This document shows, one piece after another, positions 55,071 to 62,832 of a stretch of 64,000 bases of DNA. Below the pieces are notes generated by a model. The model saw nothing but the letters and a program-made list of their open reading frames with translations. It ran no database searches and was not told where the DNA came from. The first letter of the stretch is position 1, and each line of letters opens with the position of its first letter. A program made the position numbers and the translations under genes. This stretch comes from JANOYJ01 sp963792485. Its GTDB lineage: Bacteria > Pseudomonadota > Alphaproteobacteria > Rhizobiales > Rhizobiaceae. The DNA is taken from assembly GCA_963792485.1 (NCBI GenBank), contig CAWBWL010000010.1:62001-126000 (forward strand). Reading direction: 5' to 3'.

Positions 55071-55724
55071 TTCGGGCAGGTCACTTCTAGGCGGGTGGCG
55101 ACGAGTTGATCCATGTTGGTCTGATCGGTGGTCGAGTAGAAGAAGTCGGTGAGGTTTTCCTTGTTTTCCGCCATGGCCTGTTCGGGATCGGGGCGCACGA
55201 CTTTGGACGTGCAGCCGGCGGGCAGGCCCGCAGTTTTAAGATCCGCGTCGGTTTCGAAGTCTATTGCCGTGTAAAACGTCGGGTCGTAAATGCCGAACAC
55301 GGCTTGCCCGCGCAAGGGCAGCGGTTTTTCGGGGGCCGAGTTCGAACGCAATGACGAGCGTTTGATCGTCCATCGAGGCCGTCAAATTTGGCGGGCGCGC
55401 CATTTTGACGTCAGCGCCATTGTCCCGGATTTTCTGGAAGTAGTTATATTCGCCGATCGAGTTGACGATGGTGTTCTGAACTTCTTTGAGCTCATCCGTA
55501 TCGAGCTTGAGATCCTGGTTGGTGTCGAACTCAACAAGCACGGTGCTTGAGAATGCGTCGTCGAAGATCCAGCGATGCTCAAGCTTCTGCACCGCCCCGT
55601 CTGGGCTGACCACGAGATTCATGGTGGCGATGGCGAAAACGTGGGGGTGCACCCGGGCAGCGGTTGGCGCGAGCAGGGCGGCGGCGGTGGCGAGGAAGAA
55701 AATTGGAAGCCGTTTCAATGACAT
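55067..55724 (-). CDS. DUF1007 periplasmic protein (first of tandem pair), interrupted by a one-base frameshift
   Basis: Paralog of the next gene in the operon. From the ATG at 55724: signal peptide (MSLKRLPIFFLATAAALLAPTAA), RVHPHVFAIATMNLVVSPDG, HRWIFDDAFSSTVLVEFDTNQDLKLDTDEL and ASMDDQTLVIAFE; then it shifts. One base over it continues as SAPEKPLPLRGQAVFGIYDPTFYTAIDFETD to CPK. The paralog reads straight through the same place (SFESAPEAPLALRG), so one extra base at about 55340 breaks the frame. Corrected length about 218 residues. Probably a sequence error; otherwise one of two copies is dying. Confidence 0.83.
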
Positions 55725-55780
55725 GGTCCCGAAAACAACGGCGAATTTCTGACCGGTGTTTTCGGCCAAATTGAGACAGG

Positions 55781-55872
55781 AATTTCGGGGACAGTTTACT
55801 TAATTCATGCCCGAGCTTTGCACAACAAGAACGATACAAAGTGAATGAATTAAGTAAACTGTCCCCGAAATT
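55781..55872. repeat. Palindromic mobile-like element, copy 2
   Basis: A 92-bp element with the same perfect 27-bp inverted arms as copy 1 and an unrelated 38-bp centre. It ends 1 bp before the HU stop codon on one side and lies 56 bp upstream of the first DUF1007 gene on the other. Confidence 0.88.
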
Positions 55873-55873
55873 A

Positions 55874-56152
55874 TCAGCCGTTCAGCGCGTCTTTGAGGGC
55901 TTTGGCCGGGGCAAAGGACATTTTCCTGGCGGCGGCGATCTTGATCGTCTTGCCGGTTGCCGGGTTGCGGCCTTCGCGCTCAGGGGTCATCTTGGTCTTG
56001 AATTTGCCGAAGCCGGCGATGGACACTTCGTCACCCTTTTTGCCGGCGGCCAGAATGGCGGCGAAAGCACCGTCAAGCGTGGCTTTCACTTGTGCCTTTG
56101 GCAGGTTGTGGCTGGCGGCGAGGGTGTCAACAATGTCGGAAAGACTTGCCAT
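55874..56152 (-). CDS. HU-family DNA-binding protein
   Basis: A 92-residue nucleoid protein that bends DNA without sequence preference. Typical HU: SLSDIVDTLAASHNLPKAQVKATLDGAFAAI, VSIAGFGKFKTKMTPEREGRNPATGKTIKIAAARKMSFAPAKALKDALNG, with the conserved GFGxF and GRNPxTG motifs and the arm Pro within RNPATG. It is followed immediately by palindromic element copy 2. Normal length; alphaproteobacterial HupB-like. Confidence 0.93.
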   Translation of the reverse strand: MASLSDIVDTLAASHNLPKAQVKATLDGAFAAILAAGKKGDEVSIAGFGKFKTKMTPEREGRNPATGKTIKIAAARKMSFAPAKALKDALNG

Positions 56153-56310
56153 TGGAATATTCTCCTTGATTCGTAATGCCGCTTTTTATGGCATGTGATT
56201 CACGGCAAGTCATGCCTTGCCCCGGCGAAAACCAGCCGAAATACGGGCTTTTTTCGGGGCATTGCACCCATGTCTCCCAGTTTTGCCGCCCGCTGGCGCA
56301 AAAGGGCGGT

Positions 56311-57261
56311 TCAGATGCTGCCTTCGAAGAGGGAGCAGTCATTGGCGTGGTCCTTGAACCAATGCGCCAAATAATCGACCAGAACGCGAACCTTGGCCGG
56401 CAGATAGCGCCGGTGCGGGTAGACGGCGTAGATGCCGCCGCCGTTTTTCACAAATTCCGGCAGGACCTGGATCAGCCGGCCGTTCTTGATTTCCTGCGCG
56501 GCGACAAAATCCGGCATGAAAGCGTAGCCGATGCCGGCAAGCGCCGCGCGTTTGGCGGAGAACGGGCTGTTAACCTCCAGCCGCGACTTGACCGCGACGC
56601 TGAGTGAATTTCCAGCCGCATCCACAAATGCCCAGTTGGCAAGCGAGCGGTTGTTGGTGTCAACCACGCATGGCAGGTGCGCCAGATCCTGCGGAACGCT
56701 TGGAAGTCCGGTCTTTTCGATGAGTTCCGGCGAAGCGCACAGGACGAGGCCAAAGGGGGAGAGGCGTTTGGCGATGAGGGACGAGTCCTCCATGCGCGTG
56801 ATGCGGATGGCGAGATCAAAGCCTTCTTCGACGAGATCGACGAAACGGTCGTCGAGGCGGATGTCGAGCACGATGTCGGGATGGGCGGCGGCGAAATCGA
56901 TGAACGACTGGCCGAAATTGGAATCGGCGAGCGTGCGCGGCGCGGACATTTTGATGCGGCCGCGCACGTCGCCAGAGGTTTCGCGGACGGTTTCCTGAAG
57001 AGAATCAATCTCCTTGATGATTTCTGAGGCGCGCTTGTAATAGGTGTGGCCGGCCTCGGTGAGAGAAAACTGGCGCGTGGTGCGGTTGAGGAGCAGGGCG
57101 CCGATATCGTCCTCAAGCTCGCGCACATATTTGGACAGAAGCGCCTTGGAGCGGCCGATCTTGCGGCCGGCGGCCGAAAATCCCTCGGCCTCGACCACGT
57201 CCACCAAAGCGCGCATGCGGGTCAATGTGTCCACTGTTCCATCCCATGTTTGATCGTTCAT
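56311..57261 (-). CDS. LysR-family transcriptional regulator
   Basis: 316 residues from the ATG at 57261. The winged HTH is at about 13-75 (RMRALVDVVEAEGFSAAGRKIGRSKALLSKYVRELEDDIGALLLNRTTRQFSLTEAG). The effector domain (about 95-305) has the substrate-binding fold (GRIKMSAPRTLADSNFG, DLAIRITRMEDSSLIAKRL). It belongs to the CrgA/DsdC-like group common in this order. It is divergent from the ornithine decarboxylase leader region, so it may share or control that promoter area, though this is only positional. Confidence 0.88.
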   Translation of the reverse strand: MNDQTWDGTVDTLTRMRALVDVVEAEGFSAAGRKIGRSKALLSKYVRELEDDIGALLLNRTTRQFSLTEAGHTYYKRASEIIKEIDSLQETVRETSGDVRGRIKMSAPRTLADSNFGQSFIDFAAAHPDIVLDIRLDDRFVDLVEEGFDLAIRITRMEDSSLIAKRLSPFGLVLCASPELIEKTGLPSVPQDLAHLPCVVDTNNRSLANWAFVDAAGNSLSVAVKSRLEVNSPFSAKRAALAGIGYAFMPDFVAAQEIKNGRLIQVLPEFVKNGGGIYAVYPHRRYLPAKVRVLVDYLAHWFKDHANDCSLFEGSI

Positions 57262-57344
57262 TATTATTGAACGTATTGCTGGGGATTGCCATGCAAAAAG
57301 ATTTTTTTCGCAGCCGAAGTTTTTCATTGTTTTGCAATAATTTC

Positions 57345-57745
57345 ATCCCTATATGGCCGTCACCCAGAGTCGCACGTGCCCTTTGGCGTCCCCCGGAATA
57401 TCCGGGAAAGGTGCCGGATTTATCCGGTTGGATCGAAAGAGCCATGGACGCCAGTAAGCAACGACGGTGCGGGCTACTTTAGTCTCAGCCGGCTGTCCAA
57501 AAGCCGGGGTCATTGAAGAGGCACACCCTCATTGCCGGCAGGGCGGAGAATTCTCCAATCCAAGGCAGACAAAGCGGACCAAGCCAAAAGCTGACGTCCA
57601 AACGATGTGAAGAGTAAGTTCGTGGTTCCGGGGTCTCCACCGGCTGGTTCCATGGGGTTGCGACTTCGACTTTGTCATGAGCTTTCCGCGCGGGGCGGGA
57701 AGCCGCCAACACATTTCCCAACCGCGGCGGTTTGGGGACCGGAGA
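57345..57745 (+). ncRNA. Probable speF-motif leader RNA of the ornithine decarboxylase gene
   Basis: About 400 bp without a real gene upstream of a decarboxylase of the ornithine type. Structured blocks: GTCACCCAGAGTCGCACGTG, hairpin CCCCGGAATATCCGGGA, hairpin CCGGATTTATCCGG, then a GATCGAAAGAGCCATGGACG segment. The speF motif is a known conserved RNA upstream of ornithine decarboxylase genes in alphaproteobacteria, thought to control polyamine synthesis. Position, length and hairpins agree, but I identified it by context and memory, so boundaries are approximate. Confidence 0.6.
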
Positions 57746-57751
57746 AGCATT

Positions 57752-58886
57752 ATGGCCACACAACGCGTACTCGACTTTCTCGCCACCCGCCGTCCGAGCG
57801 GCCCGTGCCTTGTCGTTGACCTTGAAGTGGTCGGCGAGAATTATCACGCGTTTGAGCGCGCAATGCCTCAGTCCAAGATCTATTATGCGGTGAAGGCAAA
57901 CCCTGCGCCGGAAATCCTGCGTCTGCTCGCCTCGCTCGGCTCATGCTTTGATACGGCATCCGTTGCCGAAATCGAAATGGCGATGGATGCGGGCGCGACC
58001 GCTGACCGCATCTCTTTTGGCAACACGATCAAGAAAGAGCGCGACATTGCCCGCGCCTATGAGCTTGGCATCCGCCTGTTCGCTGTTGATGCCGTCGAAG
58101 AGGTCGACAAGATCGCCCGTGTTGCGCCCGGCTCGAAAGTGTTCTGCCGCGTGCTGACCGATGGCGAGGGCGCGGAATGGCCGCTGTCGCGCAAATTCGG
58201 CTGCGTGCCCGCGATGGCAGTGGACGTGCTGCGCCATGCCAATGCGCTTGGACTGAACGCGCATGGCGTGTCGTTCCATGTCGGCTCGCAGCAGACCAAT
58301 CTTGACGCCTGGGACAAGGCGCTGGCGGACGCCAAGGATGTGTTCGCAACGCTTGGCCCGCGAGGGCATTGTGCTCGGCATGGTCAATATGGGCGGCGGG
58401 TTCCCGACGCGGTACCTCAAGGACGTGCCTTCGGCCAAGGCCTATGGCGAGGCGATCTTCGGCGCGCTGTCGAAGCATTTCGGCAACCAGATCCCCGAGA
58501 CGATCATCGAGCCAGGCCGCGGCATGGTAGGCAATGCCGGTGTCATCAAGTCGGAAGTCGTGCTGATCTCGCGCAAGGCCGCCAATGACAATCAGCGCTG
58601 GGTGTTTCTCGACATCGGCAAGTTCGGCGGTCTGGCCGAGACGATGGATGAGGCGATCCGCTATCCGATCACGACCGCCCATGATGGCGGCGCGATGGAG
58701 GCATGCGTGATTGCGGGCCCAACCTGCGATTCCGCCGACGTGCTCTACGAGAAGACTCCGTATCCGCTGCCGCTGTCGCTTTCGATCGGCGACGAGGTGC
58801 TGATCGAGAACACCGGCGCCTACACGACGACCTATTCGGCCGTCGCGTTCAACGGCTTCGAGCCGCTGCGAAGCTACGTCATCTAA
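57752..58886 (+). CDS. Ornithine/lysine decarboxylase (fold type III PLP), interrupted by a one-base frameshift
   Basis: Makes putrescine from ornithine, possibly also cadaverine from lysine. The ATG at 57752 has a GGAGAAG site. Corrected length is 377 residues, standard for this bacterial ODC group and shorter than diaminopimelate decarboxylase. The PLP Lys is in IYYAVKANPAPEILRLL; HGVSFHVGSQQTN, GGGFPTRYL, IIEPGRGMVGNAG and GPTCDSADVLYEK with the partner-site Cys are intact. The frame breaks near 58355: it reads ATLGPRGHC where ATLAREGIVLGMVNMGGG is expected; deleting one G of the GG pair at 58355-58356 repairs it. Product feeds homospermidine synthase at 26597. Confidence 0.9.
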
Positions 58887-58900
58887 ATTCAACTGTCGCG

Positions 58901-58918
58901 CCGCCCCGCAAGGGGCGG
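58901..58918. terminator. GC-rich hairpin after the decarboxylase gene
   Basis: Perfect 7-bp stem CCGCCCC / GGGGCGG with a 4-base loop, 14 bp after the decarboxylase stop. No T run follows, so it is a weak terminator or a small repeat. Confidence 0.4.
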
Positions 58919-58953
58919 AGACTGTCTGACTCTTCTTGTTGGATCGTCTTGTC

Positions 58954-59520
58954 ATGTCGCAACTCTTCTTTGACACTGCCGCCGCACCTCACGTCTCCAT
59001 CGAGCAGGAGCGCGCGGGCGACTTTTACGCGCGCGAGGCGCTGCTTGACCGCGCCATGGGGCCGAAGCGCAAGCGGAAGTCGTCCGAGAAGCTGCGGCGC
59101 GGGCGGCTGGCGGCCGAAGGGCTTGCGTTTGTGGCTCGCGACGAGTTTGACGGTGTCGTTGGCACGGTGCGGCTGTGGAATGTGGTGACCGGCAATGGCG
59201 TTGCCGCGCTGCTGCTCGGCCCGCTCGCGGTTGCGCCCGGACATGCAGGCGGCGGCATCGGCTCGGCGCTGATGCGCCATGCGGTGGCGGAGGCGGCACG
59301 GCTAGAGCACGGGGCGATTCTGCTGGTTGGCGACGCGCCTTACTATGCGCGCTTTGGATTTTCGGCGGACAAGACCGGCGATCTTTCCATGCCCGGCCCC
59401 TTTGAGAAGGCGCGGTTTCTGGCGCTCGAGATGAAGGATGGCGCGCTCAATGGCGCGGCGGGGACGCTGGTTGCGGCAGGGCGGAAGGTCCAGGCGGAGC
59501 GGGCAAGGGTGGCGGCTTGA
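58954..59520 (+). CDS. GNAT N-acetyltransferase
   Basis: 188 residues from the ATG at 58954. The YhbS-like GNAT core is clear: SIEQERAGDFYAREALLDRAMGPKR, VGTVRLWNVVTGNGVAALLLGPLAVAPGHAGGGIGSALMRHAVAEA (acetyl-CoA site VAPxxxGGGIGSAL) and ILLVGDAPYYARFGFSAD. Position right after ornithine decarboxylase suggests a polyamine or related amine acetyltransferase, which is inference from neighbourhood only. Confidence 0.85.
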   Translation: MSQLFFDTAAAPHVSIEQERAGDFYAREALLDRAMGPKRKRKSSEKLRRGRLAAEGLAFVARDEFDGVVGTVRLWNVVTGNGVAALLLGPLAVAPGHAGGGIGSALMRHAVAEAARLEHGAILLVGDAPYYARFGFSADKTGDLSMPGPFEKARFLALEMKDGALNGAAGTLVAAGRKVQAERARVAA

Positions 59521-59567
59521 GGCTGACCTGATCGTTCGGAATGGCGCCCACATCCACTTCGCGTCCA

Positions 59568-59588
59568 CCTTCCCCGCATGGGGGAAGG
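59568..59588. terminator. Hairpin between convergent GNAT and znuA genes
   Basis: Stem CCTTCCCC / GGGGAAGG with a 5-base loop between two convergent genes; it could end both transcripts. No T run on either side. Confidence 0.45.
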
Positions 59589-59595
59589 CCGGAGA

Positions 59596-60510
59596 CTAGC
59601 CGCCCAAACATCCCCGCATCGAAGCTGCGATCTCCCGGAGGGACTGGGCGTAGAGGCCTGGCCCTTCTGTCAGACTTGAGGCTTCCGGGTCGATAGCGGC
59701 GGTTTTGGCTTTCGTGCCTTCGGTGACGACGCTCACGATTTTGAGGTCCAAGTTGGGCTCGGTGAAAACGCAGGCAGCGCCGAGAGATTTGAGCTCGGCC
59801 TGCAATTCTGCCACGCGCGCAGCGCTTGGCGGTGTGTCCGGGTTTACCGTGATGGAGCCGGCAGCCTCAACGCCGAAACGTTTTTCGAAATATTGGAAGG
59901 CGTCATGGAAGGTGAGGTAGGGGCTGCCTTTGACGGGATCGAGCGTGTCGGACAGCTCTTTGGTCAGGGCATCCAGGCTGACAAGTGTCTTGGCGGCATT
60001 CGCTGTGTAAGCGGGCGCATTGGCGGGATCGATTTTGCTCAGGGTCTTCTCGATCTCCTGGACCATGATCTTGGCGTTTTCCGGATCAAGCCAGATGTGC
60101 GGATCGGTCTCGCCGTGCTCATGCGCGTCGCCTTCTTCCTCGTGTCCGTCAAATGCTCCGCCTTCACGCAATGGCAGTTTCGTCAGGCCGGCGGTTTCCT
60201 CGAGTGCCACAGCTGTTGAACCGCTGCCCAATGCGTCCACTGCTCTTTCGAGGAAGGCCTCCATATCATGACCAATCCAGAATATTGCCTTGGCGTCCTG
60301 GATCGCGGCGGCGTCTGAAGGGGTCATCGTGTAGGTGTGCGGCGAGGCGGAGCCTTTCACCAGGAGATAGGGCTCGCCGACGCCTTCCATGACTGAGGCA
60401 ACGAGTGAGTGGATGGGTTTGAAGGAGGCGACGACTTTGGGGGCTTCGGCAAAGGAGGCAGTGGCGGCGCAGAGAGAGATGGCGCAGGAAAACAGCGGGG
60501 AGCGGTACAT
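59596..60510 (-). CDS. znuA: Zinc ABC transporter substrate-binding protein
   Basis: Periplasmic zinc-capture protein for ZnuBC. 304 residues with a signal peptide (MYRSPLFSCAISLCAATASFA). ZnuA features: VASFKPIHSLVASVMEG with the first His ligand, IFWIGHDMEAFLERA with the second, the acidic/His-rich loop (GHEEEGDAHEHGETDPHIWLDPENAKIMV) with its ligand His, and TFHDAFQYFEKRFG with another. It is divergent from znuC across a 104-bp region carrying two Zur boxes. Confidence 0.94.
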   Translation of the reverse strand: MYRSPLFSCAISLCAATASFAEAPKVVASFKPIHSLVASVMEGVGEPYLLVKGSASPHTYTMTPSDAAAIQDAKAIFWIGHDMEAFLERAVDALGSGSTAVALEETAGLTKLPLREGGAFDGHEEEGDAHEHGETDPHIWLDPENAKIMVQEIEKTLSKIDPANAPAYTANAAKTLVSLDALTKELSDTLDPVKGSPYLTFHDAFQYFEKRFGVEAAGSITVNPDTPPSAARVAELQAELKSLGAACVFTEPNLDLKIVSVVTEGTKAKTAAIDPEASSLTEGPGLYAQSLREIAASMRGCLGG

Positions 60511-60523
60511 TGCGGTGGATCCT

Positions 60524-60567
60524 GATATGTTATGACATTACATCAATTGTGTAATGCTATAACATAT
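60524..60567. promoter_or_regulatory. Double Zur operator between znuA and znuC
   Basis: Two 13-bp boxes, GTTATGACATTAC (60529-60541) and GTAATGCTATAAC (60551-60563), together form a large dyad centred near 60546. Both fit the GTTATnnnATAAC pattern of alphaproteobacterial Zur boxes. The site sits between the two divergent zinc-uptake units, and zur itself closes the znuCB operon. Confidence 0.85.
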
Positions 60568-60614
60568 GCGATAGTGCAAGCGAAAAATCTGGCGGAAAAT
60601 TGGAAGGCACTTGA

Positions 60615-61490
60615 ATGCTGGCGCAGGCGCCGCTTGTTGAAGCACATGACATCGGCGTTTCGCGGGGCGGGCGCTGGCTGATACGCAATGTCGATCTGAC
60701 GGTGAAGCCTGGCGAAATTGTCACGCTGATCGGGCCGAACGGTTCGGGCAAGAGCACGAGCGCGAAGGTGGCGCTGGGCATCCTGAAGCCGGACGAAGGC
60801 AATGTGACGCGCAAGCCGGATTTGCGCGTTGGGTATGTGCCGCAGAAACTCTCGATTGACTGGACGATGCCGCTCACCGTCGAGCGGCTGATGAGCCTGA
60901 CGGGACATCAAACCGCCGCTGCGATCAAGGCGGCGTTGACGGAGACCGAGATTCTTCACCTTGCCAAGGCCGAAGTGCAGCATTTGTCCGGCGGCGAGTT
61001 TCAGCGGGCGCTGATCGCACGGGCGCTGGTGCGCAGGCCTGAACTCTTGGTGCTGGACGAACCAGTGCAGGGTGTCGATTTCAATGGCGAAATTGCGCTG
61101 TATGATTTGATCAGCCGCATTCGCGAGCGGACGGGCTGCGGCATTTTGCTGATCTCGCATGACCTGCATGTGGTGATGGCGAAGACCGATACGGTGGTTT
61201 GCCTGAACGGCCATGTCTGCTGTCACGGCACGCCGCAATCGGTGACATCCAATCCTGAGTATCTGCGGCTGTTCGGCGCGCGGGCGGCGCAGACGATTGC
61301 GGTTTACACACATGACCATAACCATGCGCATTTGCCGGACGGCACAATCAGGGCCGATGATGGCAGCGAGATATTTGATCACCATGTCCACGGGCCGAAC
61401 TGCAATCATGACCATGCATTCGACCATGGGCCGGCGCAGATGAAGCTCAGATACGAACCCAAAAAAGACGGGCGTTCCGATGCTGGATGA
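60615..61490 (+). CDS. znuC: Zinc ABC transporter ATP-binding protein
   Basis: 291 residues. Walker A GPNGSGKSTS, Q-loop VGYVPQKLSID, signature LSGGEFQRALIARAL, Walker B LLVLDEPVQGVD and the H-loop ISHDLHVVM are all present. The C-terminal extension is rich in His (HDHNHAHLPDG, HHVHGPNCNHDHAFDHG), which may bind zinc in the cytoplasm. It overlaps znuB by 11 bp. Controlled from the divergent Zur operator. Confidence 0.95.
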   Translation: MLAQAPLVEAHDIGVSRGGRWLIRNVDLTVKPGEIVTLIGPNGSGKSTSAKVALGILKPDEGNVTRKPDLRVGYVPQKLSIDWTMPLTVERLMSLTGHQTAAAIKAALTETEILHLAKAEVQHLSGGEFQRALIARALVRRPELLVLDEPVQGVDFNGEIALYDLISRIRERTGCGILLISHDLHVVMAKTDTVVCLNGHVCCHGTPQSVTSNPEYLRLFGARAAQTIAVYTHDHNHAHLPDGTIRADDGSEIFDHHVHGPNCNHDHAFDHGPAQMKLRYEPKKDGRSDAG

Positions 61491-62307
61491 TTTCTTCACG
61501 CGCGCGCTTCTGGCCGGCATTGGCATTGCGCTGATTGCGGGGCCGCTGGGCTGTTTCGTGGTCTGGCGGCGCATGGCATATTTTGGCGACACGATGGCGC
61601 ACTCGGCGCTGCTCGGCGTGGCGATCTCGCTGCTGTTCAGCGTGAACGTCATGGTTGGCGTATTTGGCGTGGCGGCGCTGGTAGCGTTGGCGCTGCTGGC
61701 CCTGCAAAGGCGCGGCACGCTGCCGACAGATGCGCTGCTCGGCATACTCTCTCACTCAGCGCTGGCAGTCGGGCTTGTGGCAGTGAGTTTCATGAGCTGG
61801 GTGCGGTTTGATCTCAACGGGCTGTTGTTTGGCGACATACTTTCGGTGACGGCTGCGGATTTGTCGGTGATTTATGGGGGCGGGATGCTGATATTGGTGG
61901 CGCTTGCGCGGCTCTGGTCGCCGCTTCTGGCTGACACCGTCAATCCCGAGATCGCCGAAGCGGAGGGCATGAAGCCGCAGCGTGCGCGGCTGGCTTTCAT
62001 GTTTCTGGTGGCTTCGGTGATTGCGATTGCGATGAAGATTGTCGGCATCATGCTGATCACAGCGCTCTTGATTATCCCGGCGGCGGCGGCGCGGCGCTTT
62101 GCCCGCTCGCCGGAAATGATGGCGCTGATGGCGTCGGGGATTGGCTGTCTTGCTGTTGCAGGCGGGCTGTTTGGCTCTCTTACTTACGACACGCCGTCGG
62201 GTCCTTCGATTGTTGTTGCGGCTTTGGCGCTTTTCCTTCTCGGCCTGATACCACTCGGCAGACTGTCTGGCCAATCCATCACTGGGGGTGCGCCACATGG
62301 CTCGTGA
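61480..62307 (+). CDS. znuB: Zinc ABC transporter permease
   Basis: 275 residues, seven or more hydrophobic segments in the ABC-3 (metal) permease pattern: RALLAGIGIALIAGPLGCFVVWRRMAYFGDTMAHSALLGVAI at the start, LLFGDILSVTAADL in the middle and IVGIMLITALLIIPAAAARRFARSPEMM near the end. It overlaps znuC (11 bp) and zur (11 bp), so it is part of a tightly coupled znuC-znuB-zur operon. Confidence 0.95.
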   Translation: MLDDFFTRALLAGIGIALIAGPLGCFVVWRRMAYFGDTMAHSALLGVAISLLFSVNVMVGVFGVAALVALALLALQRRGTLPTDALLGILSHSALAVGLVAVSFMSWVRFDLNGLLFGDILSVTAADLSVIYGGGMLILVALARLWSPLLADTVNPEIAEAEGMKPQRARLAFMFLVASVIAIAMKIVGIMLITALLIIPAAAARRFARSPEMMALMASGIGCLAVAGGLFGSLTYDTPSGPSIVVAALALFLLGLIPLGRLSGQSITGGAPHGS

Positions 62308-62716
62308 CCACGCGCATGGGGGTTTTGACGCTGTCGCGCTCACCAAAAACCAGATGCTGGTTTTCGAAGCGCTGAGCGGCAGCGCCCAGCCGATGAGCGC
62401 CTATGTCATTCTCGACAAGCTGCGCGACTCGGGCTTGCGCGCGCCCTTGCAGGTGTACCGGGCGCTCGACAAGCTGATTGATACCGGTTTGGTGCACAGG
62501 CTGGAATCGCTCAACGCCTTTGTCGCCTGCGCGCATGCGCATTGCCACGAGGACTGCGCATCGGCGTTTGCGATCTGCGAGAAATGCGGCTCCGTCACAG
62601 AGTTCTCCGATGACGAAGTCATGTCGCGGCTGCGTGGATGGAGCAAATCCGCGAACTTTGCGCCGTCAAGAATGGTGGTTGAGGTGAGGGGCGTCTGTGC
62701 GGCGTGTGCTGCCTAA
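62297..62716 (+). CDS. zur: Zinc uptake regulator, Fur family
   Basis: 139 residues from the ATG at 62297. The N-terminal winged helix (LTKNQMLVFEALSGSAQPMSAYVILDKLRDSGLRAPLQVYRALDKLIDTGLVHRLES) is of Zur type. The zinc sites are seen in HAHCHEDCASAFAICEKCGSVTEF (CEKC) and the final VRGVCAACAA (CAAC), the structural Cys4 set. It should bind the boxes at 60529-60563 when zinc is plentiful, closing an autoregulatory loop. Confidence 0.93.
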   Translation: MARDHAHGGFDAVALTKNQMLVFEALSGSAQPMSAYVILDKLRDSGLRAPLQVYRALDKLIDTGLVHRLESLNAFVACAHAHCHEDCASAFAICEKCGSVTEFSDDEVMSRLRGWSKSANFAPSRMVVEVRGVCAACAA

Positions 62717-62831
62717 GAGTCCCTTTGGAAACTTCGCCTGGTCGGTCATCTGATGCGATTTTCTGCGCTTCCGGTTCTCGATAACCACACCAGCTGACTC
62801 GACCAGCCGAGATTCCAAACGGACTCTAAGC
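62713..62831. repeat. Imperfect long palindrome between zur and the subtilase gene
   Basis: Arms of about 30 bp (CTAAGAGTCC.TTTGGAA..T.CG.CTGGTCG and its reverse complement) around a central 50 bp. It fills the whole gap between the two convergent genes and includes both stop regions. Possibly a bidirectional terminator or a small palindromic element different from the 90-bp type. Confidence 0.65.
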
Positions 62832-62832
62832 T

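Noticed and set aside
57485..57847. Minus-strand open frame before the decarboxylase gene
   Set aside because: It lies over the structured leader and the start of the decarboxylase gene and shows no protein-like features.
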